A stretch of DNA of 64,000 nucleotides, from contig NZ_CP150276.1 in NCBI RefSeq assembly GCF_037977235.1, positions 2,728,001 to 2,792,000 of the forward strand, given 5' to 3'. Source of the stretch: Paenibacillus sp. FSL K6-0276. GTDB lineage: Bacteria > Bacillota > Bacilli > Paenibacillales > Paenibacillaceae. Shown in pieces: positions 25,803-34,902 of this stretch (within the stretch, counting starts at the first letter, position 1; every line of letters starts with the position of its first letter). The notes under the pieces are model-generated. The model was given only the letters and a program-made list of their open reading frames with translations. It searched no databases and had not been told where the DNA came from. A program made the position numbers and the translations under genes.

Positions 25803-26904
25803 ATGGATAAAGTCAAAGTTGGTATTATCGGATGCGGTAAAATCAGTAGTATCTATATGGAGAACTGTCAAAAATTCGAGGTCTTGGATCTAGTTGCATG
25901 TGCGGATTTAGATTTGGCTAGAGCATAAGAGCAAGCGGATAAATACAATATTCCTCACGTCTATACCACAGAACAATTGCTAAATGATCCAGAGATCGAA
26001 ATCGTTATTAATCTAACGATTCCAGCGGTACATGCGGAAGTATGCTTGAAAGCTATCGGCGGGCAAACATGTGTATGTAGAGAAGCCATTAGCTGTTACG
26101 AGAGAAGAAGGACGCCAAGTTCTGTCTGCAGGACAAGAAAAGGGAGTGCTTGTGGGTAGTGCACCAGAAACATTCTTCGGAACAGGGATTCAGACGGCGC
26201 TCAAATTGATCGACGAGGGTGTAATTGGCCAGCCCGTTGCAGCCACCTCGTTTATGATGGGTCGTGGACATGAGCATTGGCATCCAGATCCAGAATTCTA
26301 CTATGCCGCAGGCGGTGGTCCAATGTTCGACATGGGACCATACTATTTGACGGCTTTGGTGCAGCTATTGGGTCCAATTCGTACGGTTAGCGGAATGACT
26401 GGAAAAGCGTTAGAAGAACGCACGATTACAAGTGAGAAGAAATTGGGTAATAAAATTCCTGTTCAAATTCCAACTCACGTTGCCGGAACATTAAGATTTG
26501 AGAATGGAGCCATTGCAACGCTGATTACAAGCTTTGATATCTTTGGCGGAAGTAACCTGCCGCATATAGAAATCTACGGCACGCTTGGAACGATTCAAGT
26601 ACCAGATCCTAATAACTTTGGAGGTCCAGTGAAGTACCGCCTAATAGGTGAGAATGACTGGACGGAGCAGCCACTACTGTCTGGATATGACCAGAATACA
26701 CGTGGAATTGGTCCAGCGGATATGGCTTATGCCATTCGGACGGGAAGAAAGCACCGCGCTAGTGGAGAATTGGCTTATCATGTACTGGAAGCGATGTGGG
26801 CATTCCATGATTCTTCTGATGCTCATACATTCTACGAAATGGAGAGCACCTGTACTCGTCCTGTAGCACTTCCTATCGGACTTGATCCTTATACTTTGGA
26901 TTAG
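25803..26904 (+). pseudogene. Gfo/Idh/MocA-family oxidoreductase, nonsense codon and frameshift
   Basis: The frame from ATG 25803 starts as a Gfo/Idh enzyme (VKVGIIGCGKISSIYMENCQ) but meets TAA at 25926-25928 (probably GAA originally). It then continues in frame (YNIPHVYTTEQLLNDPEIEI) until about 26059-26066. There one extra G in GGCGGGCAAA shifts the frame, and the coding continues as MYVEKPLAVTREEGRQVL to 26904. Removing that G restores GGKHVYVEKP. The catalytic EKP motif and the C-terminal domain are well kept, so the lesions are recent or are sequence errors. Confidence 0.85.
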
Positions 26905-26999
26905 AGAGTTCTTGCTGAATCTGACAGGTTCTCATTCAATCCGAAGTCACAGTTGCTTAATGAGGCTGGAGCTTGCTGTTACGGAATAATCCTATAGTC

Positions 27000-27035
27000 A
27001 GCACCGTTTGCGAGAGGGGAACGGTGCTATTTTTT
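27000..27035 (+). terminator. Terminator of the oxidoreductase operon
   Basis: Perfect nine-pair stem AGCACCGTT / AACGGTGCT, then ATTTTTT. Confidence 0.85.
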
Positions 27036-27049
27036 AGTGACCGAATCTC

Positions 27050-27463
27050 CTATTTCCGAACCCCTGATGGGGTAATGCCCTTATACTGCTTGTACAGCTT
27101 GGTAAAATAATTGGGATTGTCGCAGGCCACTCGCCCAGCAATTTCGGTTACTGTAAAATCTGTCTCAAGCAGCAATCGCTCCGCTTCATTTACTCGGCAA
27201 AGATTAACATAGTCGATGAAGGTTCGGCCCGTCAGCTTCTTAAAGGTTTTACAGAAATGATAAGGATTTAGATTAACGGACCTTGCGGCGCTTTCTATGG
27301 TCATTTTGTCATCAAAATGGTTCTCCATGTACTCTAGTAGTGGCTTAAAACGCTCGCGATTAAAGGAATGACGCTCATTAGTTTGAACTATTTGAAACAA
27401 TGTCGCGGCGGAAGCTTTATACCTAATCCGCTTTAACCGTTGAGGGGAGGAATTATACAGCAC
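27050..27463 (-). pseudogene. AraC-family regulator, N-terminally truncated
   Basis: 137 residues cover only the C-terminal part of an AraC protein: FKPLLEYMENHFDDKMTIES, NPYHFCKTFKKLTGRTFIDY and the final helix-turn-helix ending ITPSGVRK. Full members have about 280 residues with a ligand-binding domain first. Here that domain and the promoter region are missing, and the sequence runs straight into the 5' end of the divergent Gfo/Idh gene. A deletion of roughly half the gene plus the intergenic region is the simplest reading. Confidence 0.75.
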
Positions 27464-28503
27464 AGTATCGTGTAGCGGTTGCAGGCTGCGGTGGGATGGC
27501 TAACGCGTGGATTGAATACGCTTTAACACGTTCAGATACTCAGATTGTCGCTCTTGTAGATATACGGCTGGAGTCAGCACAAGCGATGGCAGCAAAGCAT
27601 GAAATTCCTTGTCTAACGTTTACTGACATTATACAGGCCATTCAGGAGACTGAAGCTAATCTTGTCTTTGACGTTACGGTTCCGGCAAGCCATTACAGTA
27701 TTTCTAGCACCGCATTGGAACTCGGATGTAATGTGTTTAGTGAGAAACCGCTGGCCGAGACTATGGAGGAGTGCACTAAGATTGTAGAGATCTCAGAAAG
27801 AACTGGAAATGCCCATGCTGTGATGCAGAATCGCCGTTATGACCCTCGTATTCATTCTTTACGCAACTTAATCGAGTCTGATACCATTGGGAGAGTAGGA
27901 TACATCAGTTCTAGCTTTTTCCTCGGGGCTCATTTCGGGGGATTCCGTGATGTTATGAAAAGTCCGCTGCTGCTGGATATGGCGATTCATACCTTTGATC
28001 AGGCCCGCTTTATTAGTGGAGCAAATCCGATTTCCGTTTACTGTCAGGAGTTTAATCCTCCTGGTTCATGGTATAAGGGGAATGCGTCGGCAGTGTGCAT
28101 TTTCCAGATGTCGGACGGGTCTGTATTTACTTATCAGGGATCTTGGTGTGCTGAAGGTGCCTCTACCTCATGGGAAGCAGCTTGGCGGATGAATGGGGAA
28201 AAAGGAACTGCGATTTGGGATGGGCATGATATGCCATATGCAGAGGTAGTCATAGCAGGAGATCAGAGCGATAAATTTATGCGCGACATTGAGCGTGCAA
28301 ATGGAGAGGTTGTTGAGATGAACAAGACCTTCCATCATGGTTGTTTGGAGGAAATGTTCCTGTCACTTGAAGAAGAACGCCCAGCAGAAACGAACTGTAG
28401 AGATAATCGATATAGTATGGCAATGGTATTCGGAGCGCTGGAAAGTGCGAAAACAGGCCGGAAAATTGATCTTATCCAGTTCATGAATGCTTCAGAGCTG
28501 TAA
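27457..28503 (+). CDS. Gfo/Idh/MocA-family oxidoreductase with lost start codon
   Basis: About 348 codons of a Gfo/Idh enzyme: YRVAVAGCGGMANAWIEYAL (nucleotide motif), SEKPLAETMEECTK (catalytic Lys) and DMAIHTFDQARF. GAGGGGAGG (27442-27450) stands where the start should be, but the bases read AATTATACAGCA: one G seems deleted from ATGACAGCA. The first usable ATG, 27496, falls inside the nucleotide-binding motif and would give a 335-residue protein lacking the first strand. It is probably poorly or not expressed. Confidence 0.75.
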   Translation, partial: TAQYRVAVAGCGGMANAWIEYALTRSDTQIVALVDIRLESAQAMAAKHEIPCLTFTDIIQAIQETEANLVFDVTVPASHYSISSTALELGCNVFSEKPLAETMEECTKIVEISERTGNAHAVMQNRRYDPRIHSLRNLIESDTIGRVGYISSSFFLGAHFGGFRDVMKSPLLLDMAIHTFDQARFISGANPISVYCQEFNPPGSWYKGNASAVCIFQMSDGSVFTYQGSWCAEGASTSWEAAWRMNGEKGTAIWDGHDMPYAEVVIAGDQSDKFMRDIERANGEVVEMNKTFHHGCLEEMFLSLEEERPAETNCRDNRYSMAMVFGALESAKTGRKIDLIQFMNASEL

Positions 28504-28546
28504 AAGTACTTGTGAAATAGTAGCAATGTAGCAAGGAGAATTCGCA

Positions 28547-29020
28547 ATGGAAATTAGGGCTTATCAAGAATCGGATATTAGTCAGCTTATCTCTTTGTTC
28601 TATGAGACGGTTTATTCTGTAAATAAACTACACTACACACAGGAACAACTGGATGCTTGGGCACCTAAAGAGGAAGAAGCGCTCAAGCTTAAAAGTTGGA
28701 AAGCTTCTTTACGACAAAATATCACTTATGTAGCCGAAACTAACGGTTACGTAGTTGGCTTTTCGGATATGACGGTGGAAGGACACTTGGATCGCCTTTA
28801 TGTCCACAAAGATTTCCAAGGGCAAGGCGTAGCTTCTGCATTAGTGAACAAGCTTGAGCAGGAGGCGAGAATACTGGGTCTTAATGAAATGAATACGGAA
28901 GCAAGTATTACAGCGAAACCCTTTTTCGAACGACATGGTTACGAGCTTGTTGCACAACAAAGTGTTGAACGAAAAGGGGTTCAGTTAGTTAATTATCGGA
29001 TGAGTAAAAAGCTAATTTAA
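28547..29020 (+). CDS. GNAT-family acetyltransferase
   Basis: A 157-residue GNAT protein: IRAYQESDISQLISLFYETV at the start and the acetyl-CoA motif LYVHKDFQGQGVASALVNKL (Q/RxxGxG/A) near residue 85. AAGGAG precedes ATG 28547. It acetylates an unknown amine. It has its own terminator and does not belong clearly to the oxidoreductase cluster. Confidence 0.83.
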   Translation: MEIRAYQESDISQLISLFYETVYSVNKLHYTQEQLDAWAPKEEEALKLKSWKASLRQNITYVAETNGYVVGFSDMTVEGHLDRLYVHKDFQGQGVASALVNKLEQEARILGLNEMNTEASITAKPFFERHGYELVAQQSVERKGVQLVNYRMSKKLI

Positions 29021-29024
29021 TCAA

Positions 29025-29058
29025 AAAAGCAGATTGCTATGGTGAGCAGTCTGCTTTT
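29025..29058 (+). terminator. Terminator after the GNAT gene
   Basis: AAAAGCAGA / TCTGCTTTT stem with an inner GCT/AGC pairing; A-rich and T-rich sides could make it work both ways. Confidence 0.7.
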
Positions 29059-29090
29059 ATATTTAATGAAGGAGGATCAATCAATAAGCT

Positions 29091-29846
29091 TTATTTGGAT
29101 GAAGAATAAAGATTTATAAAACTAGCGATTCCGTTTGGAACGAATTTGTTATCTTCATTATTAAATAGGTCTGTATAGTTTGCAGTGATAACTTTACTTG
29201 GTACTAACGTTAAACTTGAAAAATATTGCTTATACGCCTTATCAAAGGCGGATTTATTCACTTCTTTTTGATTTACATAATAGCTTGGCATATCATCCGT
29301 TTTTTCTTGGTCTGGTATGTCTGCCAAGAAAATCTCTTGATCATTAAATTTGGTTCCTTGAAAATTAATCTCGAAAACCTGCAGATAAGAATTGTACGAG
29401 CCACTGCCATCTACAAAAGCAATATAATGTAATGTTCCATCCTTTTTGTTCTTATAGAGATGCAAGCCACGATTTTCATCGCGCGGTAGAAATCCACCCA
29501 TACCTACATTAAATATACCCTCTGAAATATCCTTCAGTTTTCCTTGATAATTGAATGGAATGATTTTTCCATTTTGGACGATTAGAGCAATGTTGATGGG
29601 CTGAATGAATCAAAAAGAATACCCCTGTATAAGTTCAGGAGTACCATCAAAGTTCAAATCTACTAAAGTGAAATAATTGAAGTTATCGTCATAAGACCTG
29701 TCTCTAGTAGCATCCATTAACGTTTTCTTGATATACTCAGAGTAAAGTGTCTTCCATGTTGCAGTTGCTGCTTTTGCTGACGCAGTAATTGGAATACTCC
29801 CCAATAATAAAAGTAATGTTACTATGATCCATGCAGTTCGCTTCAT
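29091..29846 (-). pseudogene. Secreted protein with one in-frame TGA
   Basis: One frame of 251 codons on the minus strand interrupted by TGA at 29612-29610. The N-terminus has a signal peptide (IVTLLLLLGSIPITASAKAA). It then shows YFTLVDLNFDGTPELIQGYS, a Ca-binding-like DxNxDG loop seen in FG-GAP/VCBS-like proteins. After the stop the frame continues with IALIVQNGKIIPFNYQGKLK and ends INLYSSSK. Function is unknown. Either a recent nonsense mutation or a sequence error. Confidence 0.7.
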
Positions 29847-29943
29847 GACTCATTAGCTTCTTATCATATTACTATGTACTGGAAATTAATATTACTATTG
29901 ATAGATAATATGTTCCAGTAATAATATGGTATATGAAGTGTAT

Positions 29944-30438
29944 TTAGTCATAAATGAGTTTCATTAAAGCCTCAGTGTCAAATCGATCCCCTTGCACTAA
30001 CCATTGACCGTCCACATCAAACATAGTCATGATACCTTCCAATGGCACACGTTTACTTTCTTTGTCATCCTTATCCAACAAAACAAGATCACAAGTATAT
30101 TTTAACTCAACAATATTTTTCTTTTGTTCGGAAAGGGTGAACTTTAGATTATCTGGTTTTAAAGAAAGCTTTTGTTTATTAGCGATTTGATAAGGGATAG
30201 TTGTGATTCGGCTCCCTATAGCTTTTTCGGTATAGTATTCTGTAAAGTACGGTTTCATTTCTTCATTTCGCGCTAGAATGGATTCCTCAGAAAATAATTC
30301 ATCAGAAACCTTGATGGTATATTCAACATTTTTGTACTTCTCAGCGGCTTTAGTGGCATCATCCACTTCTGAACTACAGCCCATAATTAACGTTAGGGAT
30401 AATAAAATCATACTCAAGATCAACGGTGATTTACGCAC
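29944..30438 (-). CDS. Lipoprotein of unknown function
   Basis: A 164-residue protein with a lipoprotein signal peptide (ILSMILLSLTLIMGC, Cys at about 21), so it is anchored outside the membrane. The mature part has alternating beta-strand-like stretches (IVELKYTCDLVLLDKDDKES, GIMTMFDVDGQWLVQGD), which recalls NTF2-like or DUF4829-like folds; the family is not certain. GTG 30438 follows GGGGGTG on the minus strand. Confidence 0.65.
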   Translation of the reverse strand: MRKSPLILSMILLSLTLIMGCSSEVDDATKAAEKYKNVEYTIKVSDELFSEESILARNEEMKPYFTEYYTEKAIGSRITTIPYQIANKQKLSLKPDNLKFTLSEQKKNIVELKYTCDLVLLDKDDKESKRVPLEGIMTMFDVDGQWLVQGDRFDTEALMKLIYD

Positions 30439-30586
30439 CAGAACACCCCCATGTAATTGATTCTGTATTATTATACTTATATTACCATACATTGGTTTCG
30501 CAGATTCAAGAAGAAAATGATTCGGTTCCCTAAATATGGTATGGTGTAAATATTACTATCAATAAACATAAAGGGATGGGATACAC

Positions 30587-31573
30587 TTGAGTTTTTTTCC
30601 TATTACATACTCACTCTTGGCAACAGACGCATTATTATTACATATTAAAGATCATTATGAGACTCATGAACCAGATAAACTACAGTATTTTCTTAGAGGC
30701 ATGAACGATACATACATCTTAGAAACGGCATTGGAAAAATACATCTTTCGTGTTTATCGTGCGGATAGACGGAGTAAATCGGATATTGATTTTGAATTAG
30801 AATTGTTGAACGATTTGCAAGATAAAGGTATAAACGTCTTCATCCCTATTCCTCGAAAAGATGGAATCATGATTAATGAATTTTTGGTGCCTGAGGGTGT
30901 GAAGTATGGCGTTATGTTTAGTTTTGCTGTAGGAAATGAAAAGCCTATTCATGCGGTAGAAGACAGCTATTTATTTGGACAAGCAGTTGCACAAATCCAC
31001 AAAGCTACGGATAACTTTAAGAGTGAACATGTGAGAGGTATGCTTGATTTTGAACATTTAATTGAAAAACCGCTTCATACGATCAAACTGCATATGGACC
31101 ATCGACAAGAGGATTATCAATTCTTGTATGATCTTGTAATGCAATTAAAAGCGCAGATTGAAGCTCATCTGGAAGCGGGTTTGGACTGGGGCATCTGCCA
31201 TGGCGATTTGCATGGAAATACGAATGTGGCCTTTACGGACGAGGGGAAACTAACACATTATGATTTCGATATTTGTGGCTACGGATGGAGAGCCTATGAT
31301 ATCGCAGAGTTTAGATTGGCAAGAGAGATTCATAGTGGCCATAATAAAGATGAAGTTGAACGGTTATGGGCAGCATTTTTAAATGGATACAAGAGTTTAA
31401 GAAATCTCAGTGACAATGATATTAGTGCTGTTCCTATGTTTGTTGCGCTTAGACAGCTTTGGCTGTTTGCTTTATGTTTTAATGAAGGTGAACTTATTGG
31501 TGCAGCTGACTTTGACAATGGATTTATCGATAGTAAAATGGATTATTTCAGAAAATTAGAGTTGATCAAATGA
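30587..31573 (+). CDS. Aminoglycoside phosphotransferase-like kinase
   Basis: A 328-residue APH-fold protein. ICHGDLHGNTN carries the catalytic Asp and Asn and HYDFDICGYGWRAYDIAEF the metal-binding Asp. The N-lobe (YILETALEKYIFRVYRADRR) supplies the ATP Lys region. Members phosphorylate drugs, homoserine or other small molecules; the substrate is unknown here. It starts at TTG 30587 after AAGGGATGGG. Its stop overlaps the next start by ATGA, so it is translated together with the methyltransferase. Confidence 0.8.
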   Translation: MSFFPITYSLLATDALLLHIKDHYETHEPDKLQYFLRGMNDTYILETALEKYIFRVYRADRRSKSDIDFELELLNDLQDKGINVFIPIPRKDGIMINEFLVPEGVKYGVMFSFAVGNEKPIHAVEDSYLFGQAVAQIHKATDNFKSEHVRGMLDFEHLIEKPLHTIKLHMDHRQEDYQFLYDLVMQLKAQIEAHLEAGLDWGICHGDLHGNTNVAFTDEGKLTHYDFDICGYGWRAYDIAEFRLAREIHSGHNKDEVERLWAAFLNGYKSLRNLSDNDISAVPMFVALRQLWLFALCFNEGELIGAADFDNGFIDSKMDYFRKLELIK

Positions 31574-32331
31574 ATAATGAATTGGGCAGTAAAGAAGCCA
31601 TAAAAAGATGGGATAAATACGCAGAACTAATCTCAACTTCGTACGGCGAAAACGGGGATATCCATCGAGAAATTTTTTTGAATCCTGCTTTATTCAGTCT
31701 CATGGGTTCTGTTGAAAATAAGAAGGTGCTAGATGCAGGCTGTGGTGAAGGGTATTTAAGCAGAATGATAGCTAAGGCAGGAGCCTCAGTCACTGGGGTT
31801 GATTATTCGCAGAATATGATAAAGCTAGCCACGAAAAAATCACCAGAGTCGTTAAAAATAAGCTTCCTTCATGGCAATTGTGAAGAACTTAGCTTTCTTC
31901 ATGACAAGAGCTTTGATTTAATCGTCTCCAACATGGTGATTCATGATTTATCCAATTATGAGATGGCGATTCATGAAATGTATCGGTTGTTAGTCGCTGG
32001 TGGGACGTTTATATTCTCAATTCCACACCCTTGCTTTGTAACCCCTGGTAGCGGATGGGTGAAGTCGGATACTGGAGAGAAGCTTTATTGGAAAGTAGAT
32101 AATTATTTCTACGAGGGCACTTATAATCAGATCTTCCCTATAGATCAAGAGGAAAAGTTTCTGATTTTTCATAGGACATTATCCAGTTATGTAAATACGA
32201 TTGTACGGGCTGGCTTTCAAATTGAAGAAATGATCGAGCCGAAGCCATCTGCTGAAATGCTTGAGAAGTATCCGTCTTTTGAGGAGGATTTTCGCTGCAG
32301 CGATTTTTTGGTTCTTAAACTGCGAAAGTAG
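31570..32331 (+). CDS. SAM-dependent methyltransferase (class I)
   Basis: A 253-residue Rossmann methyltransferase: VLDAGCGEGYLSRMIAKAGA (motif I), VTGVDYSQNMIKLA (motif II) and FDLIVSNMVIHDL (motif IV). It is the second gene of a coupled run (APH-like, methyltransferase, PPOX, S66 peptidase). The methyl acceptor is unknown. Confidence 0.85.
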   Translation: MNNELGSKEAIKRWDKYAELISTSYGENGDIHREIFLNPALFSLMGSVENKKVLDAGCGEGYLSRMIAKAGASVTGVDYSQNMIKLATKKSPESLKISFLHGNCEELSFLHDKSFDLIVSNMVIHDLSNYEMAIHEMYRLLVAGGTFIFSIPHPCFVTPGSGWVKSDTGEKLYWKVDNYFYEGTYNQIFPIDQEEKFLIFHRTLSSYVNTIVRAGFQIEEMIEPKPSAEMLEKYPSFEEDFRCSDFLVLKLRK

Positions 32332-32342
32332 GAGGGGGAAAA

Positions 32343-32978
32343 ATGAACTATAATATTTTCAAGGAAGTTATAGATTCTGAAGAAGAGTTAAGGTCAATGT
32401 ATGGGTATCCCAGTGAATTGGTAAACAACAAAAGTATAACCCTCATCGATCACCATTGCCGAGATTATATATCCAAATCACCGTTACTCTTTATAGCAAC
32501 ATGTGATTCATCTGGAAATTGTGATGTATCACCGCGTGGAGATGCTGCAGGTTTTGTATATGTGTTAGATGACAAACATTTAGTAATTCCTGAGCGACCT
32601 GGTAATCGACGGTTTGATTCTTTGCGCAACATCCTTTTAAATTCAAAAGTGGGATTGATATTTATAATACCCGGACTTGAAGAAACCTTAAGAATAAATG
32701 GGCATGCAAGGATAATCAAAGATCAAGAAATAATGGCTCGTATGGAGGCTCACGGTAAAATATCGATGGTAGGCATTGCTGTAGAAGTTGATGAGTGTTT
32801 TATCCATTGTGCTAAAGCTTTTAAGAGATCACATCTATGGGATGATACGTATTGGCCGTTGAAAGAAGAGCTACCTAAACCCTCAGTAATCATTGCAGAA
32901 CATGCGAAAGTGCTTGGGATTTCTCAAGAGGATGTATCAAAGGGATTAAAGGACAGCTATGAGAACCGATTATATTAG
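32343..32978 (+). CDS. FMN-dependent PPOX-type flavoprotein
   Basis: A 211-residue protein of the pyridoxamine 5'-phosphate oxidase-like split-barrel fold: PLLFIATCDSSGNCDVSPRG and DKHLVIPERPGNRRFDSLRN are typical of the MSMEG_1061-type group that binds FMN. The C-terminal CAKAFKRSHLWDD region is also usual. GGAGG eight bases before ATG 32343. It lies 11 bases after the methyltransferase stop. Confidence 0.83.
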   Translation: MNYNIFKEVIDSEEELRSMYGYPSELVNNKSITLIDHHCRDYISKSPLLFIATCDSSGNCDVSPRGDAAGFVYVLDDKHLVIPERPGNRRFDSLRNILLNSKVGLIFIIPGLEETLRINGHARIIKDQEIMARMEAHGKISMVGIAVEVDECFIHCAKAFKRSHLWDDTYWPLKEELPKPSVIIAEHAKVLGISQEDVSKGLKDSYENRLY

Positions 32979-32998
32979 AAATGAAAGGATTAACTAAG

Positions 32999-33856
32999 AT
33001 GAGCAATGCTTTAAAACTCACTCCCGGGAATATAGTAGGACTTATCGCTTGTTCTGATGGTGTGAGAGTAGAGAACCTACCTAAAGTTGAAGAACTAATT
33101 AGAATTATGAACTCGTTTGGTCTAGAGGTAGTGATGTCTAACACCTTGTTTAGAAGAGATGGTTATTTCAGCGGTAATCCTAAGGAAAGAGCAACCGAAT
33201 TAAACCGTCTATTTAAAAATGATGAAATTCGCGCGATTTTTGATATTTCAGGTGGGGATTCCGCCAACCAGATTTTAGAGTATATAGACTACGATAATAT
33301 CCGATTAAACCCCAAGCCCTTTTTTGGAATGAGTGATTTGTCAGTTATTTTGAACGCTTTATATACGCAAAGTAATTCAAAATCTTATCATTTTCAGTTG
33401 ATGAATCTAGTTTCTACTAATGGGTCGGAGCAGCAAGCTGCTTTTTATCGAACATTTTTCGAAGGACATAACGATCTTTACGATTTCGACTTTCATTGGG
33501 TCCGTGGGAACCAGATGAGTGGGATTGTAATTGGCGGCAATATTCGATGTTTTATGAAGTTAGCAGGAACAAGTTATTTTCCAGACCCTTCGAACAAGAT
33601 TTTATTCTTAGAGAGTTTAAGTGGTAGAGCTAACAAAATCGTCTCCTTATTTGCCCAGCTTCAGCAAGTTAAAATCTTTGATAAATGTGCTGGACTGATT
33701 CTTGGGTCTTTTACTGAACTTGAGAGCAATAATGAATTTTCAATAGTAGAAGAGTATGTGAAGGAGATCAGCCCAATTCCTATCGTTAAGACAAACGAGA
33801 TCGGGCATGGTAGTAATAGTAAGTGTATTAAAATAGGTGAGAATATTACGTTGTGA
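32999..33856 (+). CDS. S66-family peptidase (LD-carboxypeptidase/MccF-like)
   Basis: A 285-residue S66 serine peptidase. The nucleophile lies in FDISGGDSANQIL, the Glu in ILFLESLSG and the His in EIGHGSNSKCIKIG, matching the Ser-Glu-His triad. S66 enzymes cut L,D bonds in peptidoglycan fragments or, as MccF, inactivate microcin C-type compounds; the GGDSAN motif is closer to MccF. ATG 32999 follows AAAGGA; ATG 32981 has no site. Confidence 0.82.
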   Translation: MSNALKLTPGNIVGLIACSDGVRVENLPKVEELIRIMNSFGLEVVMSNTLFRRDGYFSGNPKERATELNRLFKNDEIRAIFDISGGDSANQILEYIDYDNIRLNPKPFFGMSDLSVILNALYTQSNSKSYHFQLMNLVSTNGSEQQAAFYRTFFEGHNDLYDFDFHWVRGNQMSGIVIGGNIRCFMKLAGTSYFPDPSNKILFLESLSGRANKIVSLFAQLQQVKIFDKCAGLILGSFTELESNNEFSIVEEYVKEISPIPIVKTNEIGHGSNSKCIKIGENITL

Positions 33857-33882
33857 AATAATATTACTAAGGAAGTGTCCAT

Positions 33883-34215
33883 ATGCTGGATTCATTCACT
33901 AAAAAGAGAATTGAAAAGATACTGTCAACTTACATTGAAGCGAAGGTACCAAAACACATTAGTAATCAAATTAAACTTAATTATAAGTTCAAAGGAAATA
34001 GCGTTACATTAAATGAAGAAAGACCGGCGTTTATGAGCGATAAATGGGTAGAAATGCCCATCGCGCAATTTCGATTTGAAGAACATAAGTGGAAAATATA
34101 TTGGAGAGACAGCAAGAAAAAATGGCATTTTGTCGATGATTTTGCCCCCCAAGATGATTTTGAAAAACAGTTGGAAATCGTTGATAACGATAGTAGAGGG
34201 ATGTTCTGGGGTTAA
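33883..34215 (+). CDS. DUF3024-family protein
   Basis: A 110-residue, probably cytoplasmic protein with the DUF3024 pattern: KLNYKFKGNSVTLNEERPAF, PIAQFRFEEHKWKIYWRDS, and KKWHFVDDFAP. Function is unknown. GGAAG precedes ATG 33883. It is likely cotranscribed with the S66 peptidase and the DfsB-like gene. Confidence 0.75.
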   Translation: MLDSFTKKRIEKILSTYIEAKVPKHISNQIKLNYKFKGNSVTLNEERPAFMSDKWVEMPIAQFRFEEHKWKIYWRDSKKKWHFVDDFAPQDDFEKQLEIVDNDSRGMFWG

Positions 34216-34237
34216 CAAAGGTTCGTAAAGGAGAGTT

Positions 34238-34768
34238 ATGATGTCTACACACGACTACCCATCTAAAGAAATATTGAAAAATGCTATACATACTGCCTAT
34301 TTGTCTCTTGATCATGAGTTTGAGGGCATTGAGAATACTCAAAAAGACATTCGTATGGAAGGGGTCGATCGTACTCCTGTAGAAATCCTTGCCTATCAAT
34401 TGGGATGGTTGAACCTTGTGATGAAATGGGATAGGGATGAAAAAGCAGGGGGAACCGTCATTACGCCTTCACCGGACTATAAATGGAATCAACTTGGCGG
34501 ATTATATCAATCTTTTTATCATACATATGCTACTTACTCATTAGACGAATTAAGATCTTTATTTAAAGAAACAGAACAGCAATGGCAGGACTGGATTGAT
34601 TTTTTAAGTGATGAAGAACTCTTTACGCAAGGCGTCCGGAAATGGACAGGGAATAATCCGAGATGGCCTATGATCAAATGGATTCATATTAATTCAGTTG
34701 CACCGTTCAAGACTTTTCGTTCTAAGATTCGTAAATGGAAAAAACTTAATCTAACTAAGGAAGTATAA
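34238..34768 (+). CDS. ClbS/DfsB-family four-helix protein
   Basis: A 176-residue protein: LAYQLGWLNLVMKWDRDEKA and WPMIKWIHINSVAPFKTFRS match the ClbS/DfsB family (DUF1706). ClbS protects E. coli from its own genotoxin colibactin; most homologs are uncharacterised. AAAGGAG precedes ATG 34238, with ATG 34241 next to it. It ends at a terminator. Confidence 0.8.
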   Translation: MMSTHDYPSKEILKNAIHTAYLSLDHEFEGIENTQKDIRMEGVDRTPVEILAYQLGWLNLVMKWDRDEKAGGTVITPSPDYKWNQLGGLYQSFYHTYATYSLDELRSLFKETEQQWQDWIDFLSDEELFTQGVRKWTGNNPRWPMIKWIHINSVAPFKTFRSKIRKWKKLNLTKEV

Positions 34769-34770
34769 TC

Positions 34771-34813
34771 AAGCCCCCGCCTAAGAGAAATCTCTGAAGC
34801 AGGGGCTGTTTTG
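34771..34813 (+). terminator. Terminator after the DfsB-like gene
   Basis: AGCCCC at the 5' side pairs with GGGGCT, with an inner AGAGA/TCTCT hairpin, followed by GTTTT. Confidence 0.7.
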
Positions 34814-34902
34814 AGCTGTTCAATGATCAATATGGAGGATATAGGATTAGTAGAAGAGAATGTATAACAGTGGTTAATAGATTAGAAAAGGGCGGATTAT
34901 TT

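Noticed and set aside
30587..31573. Aminoglycoside resistance gene
   Set aside because: The fold is APH-like but the sequence does not match any named resistance enzyme I know; many such kinases have other substrates.
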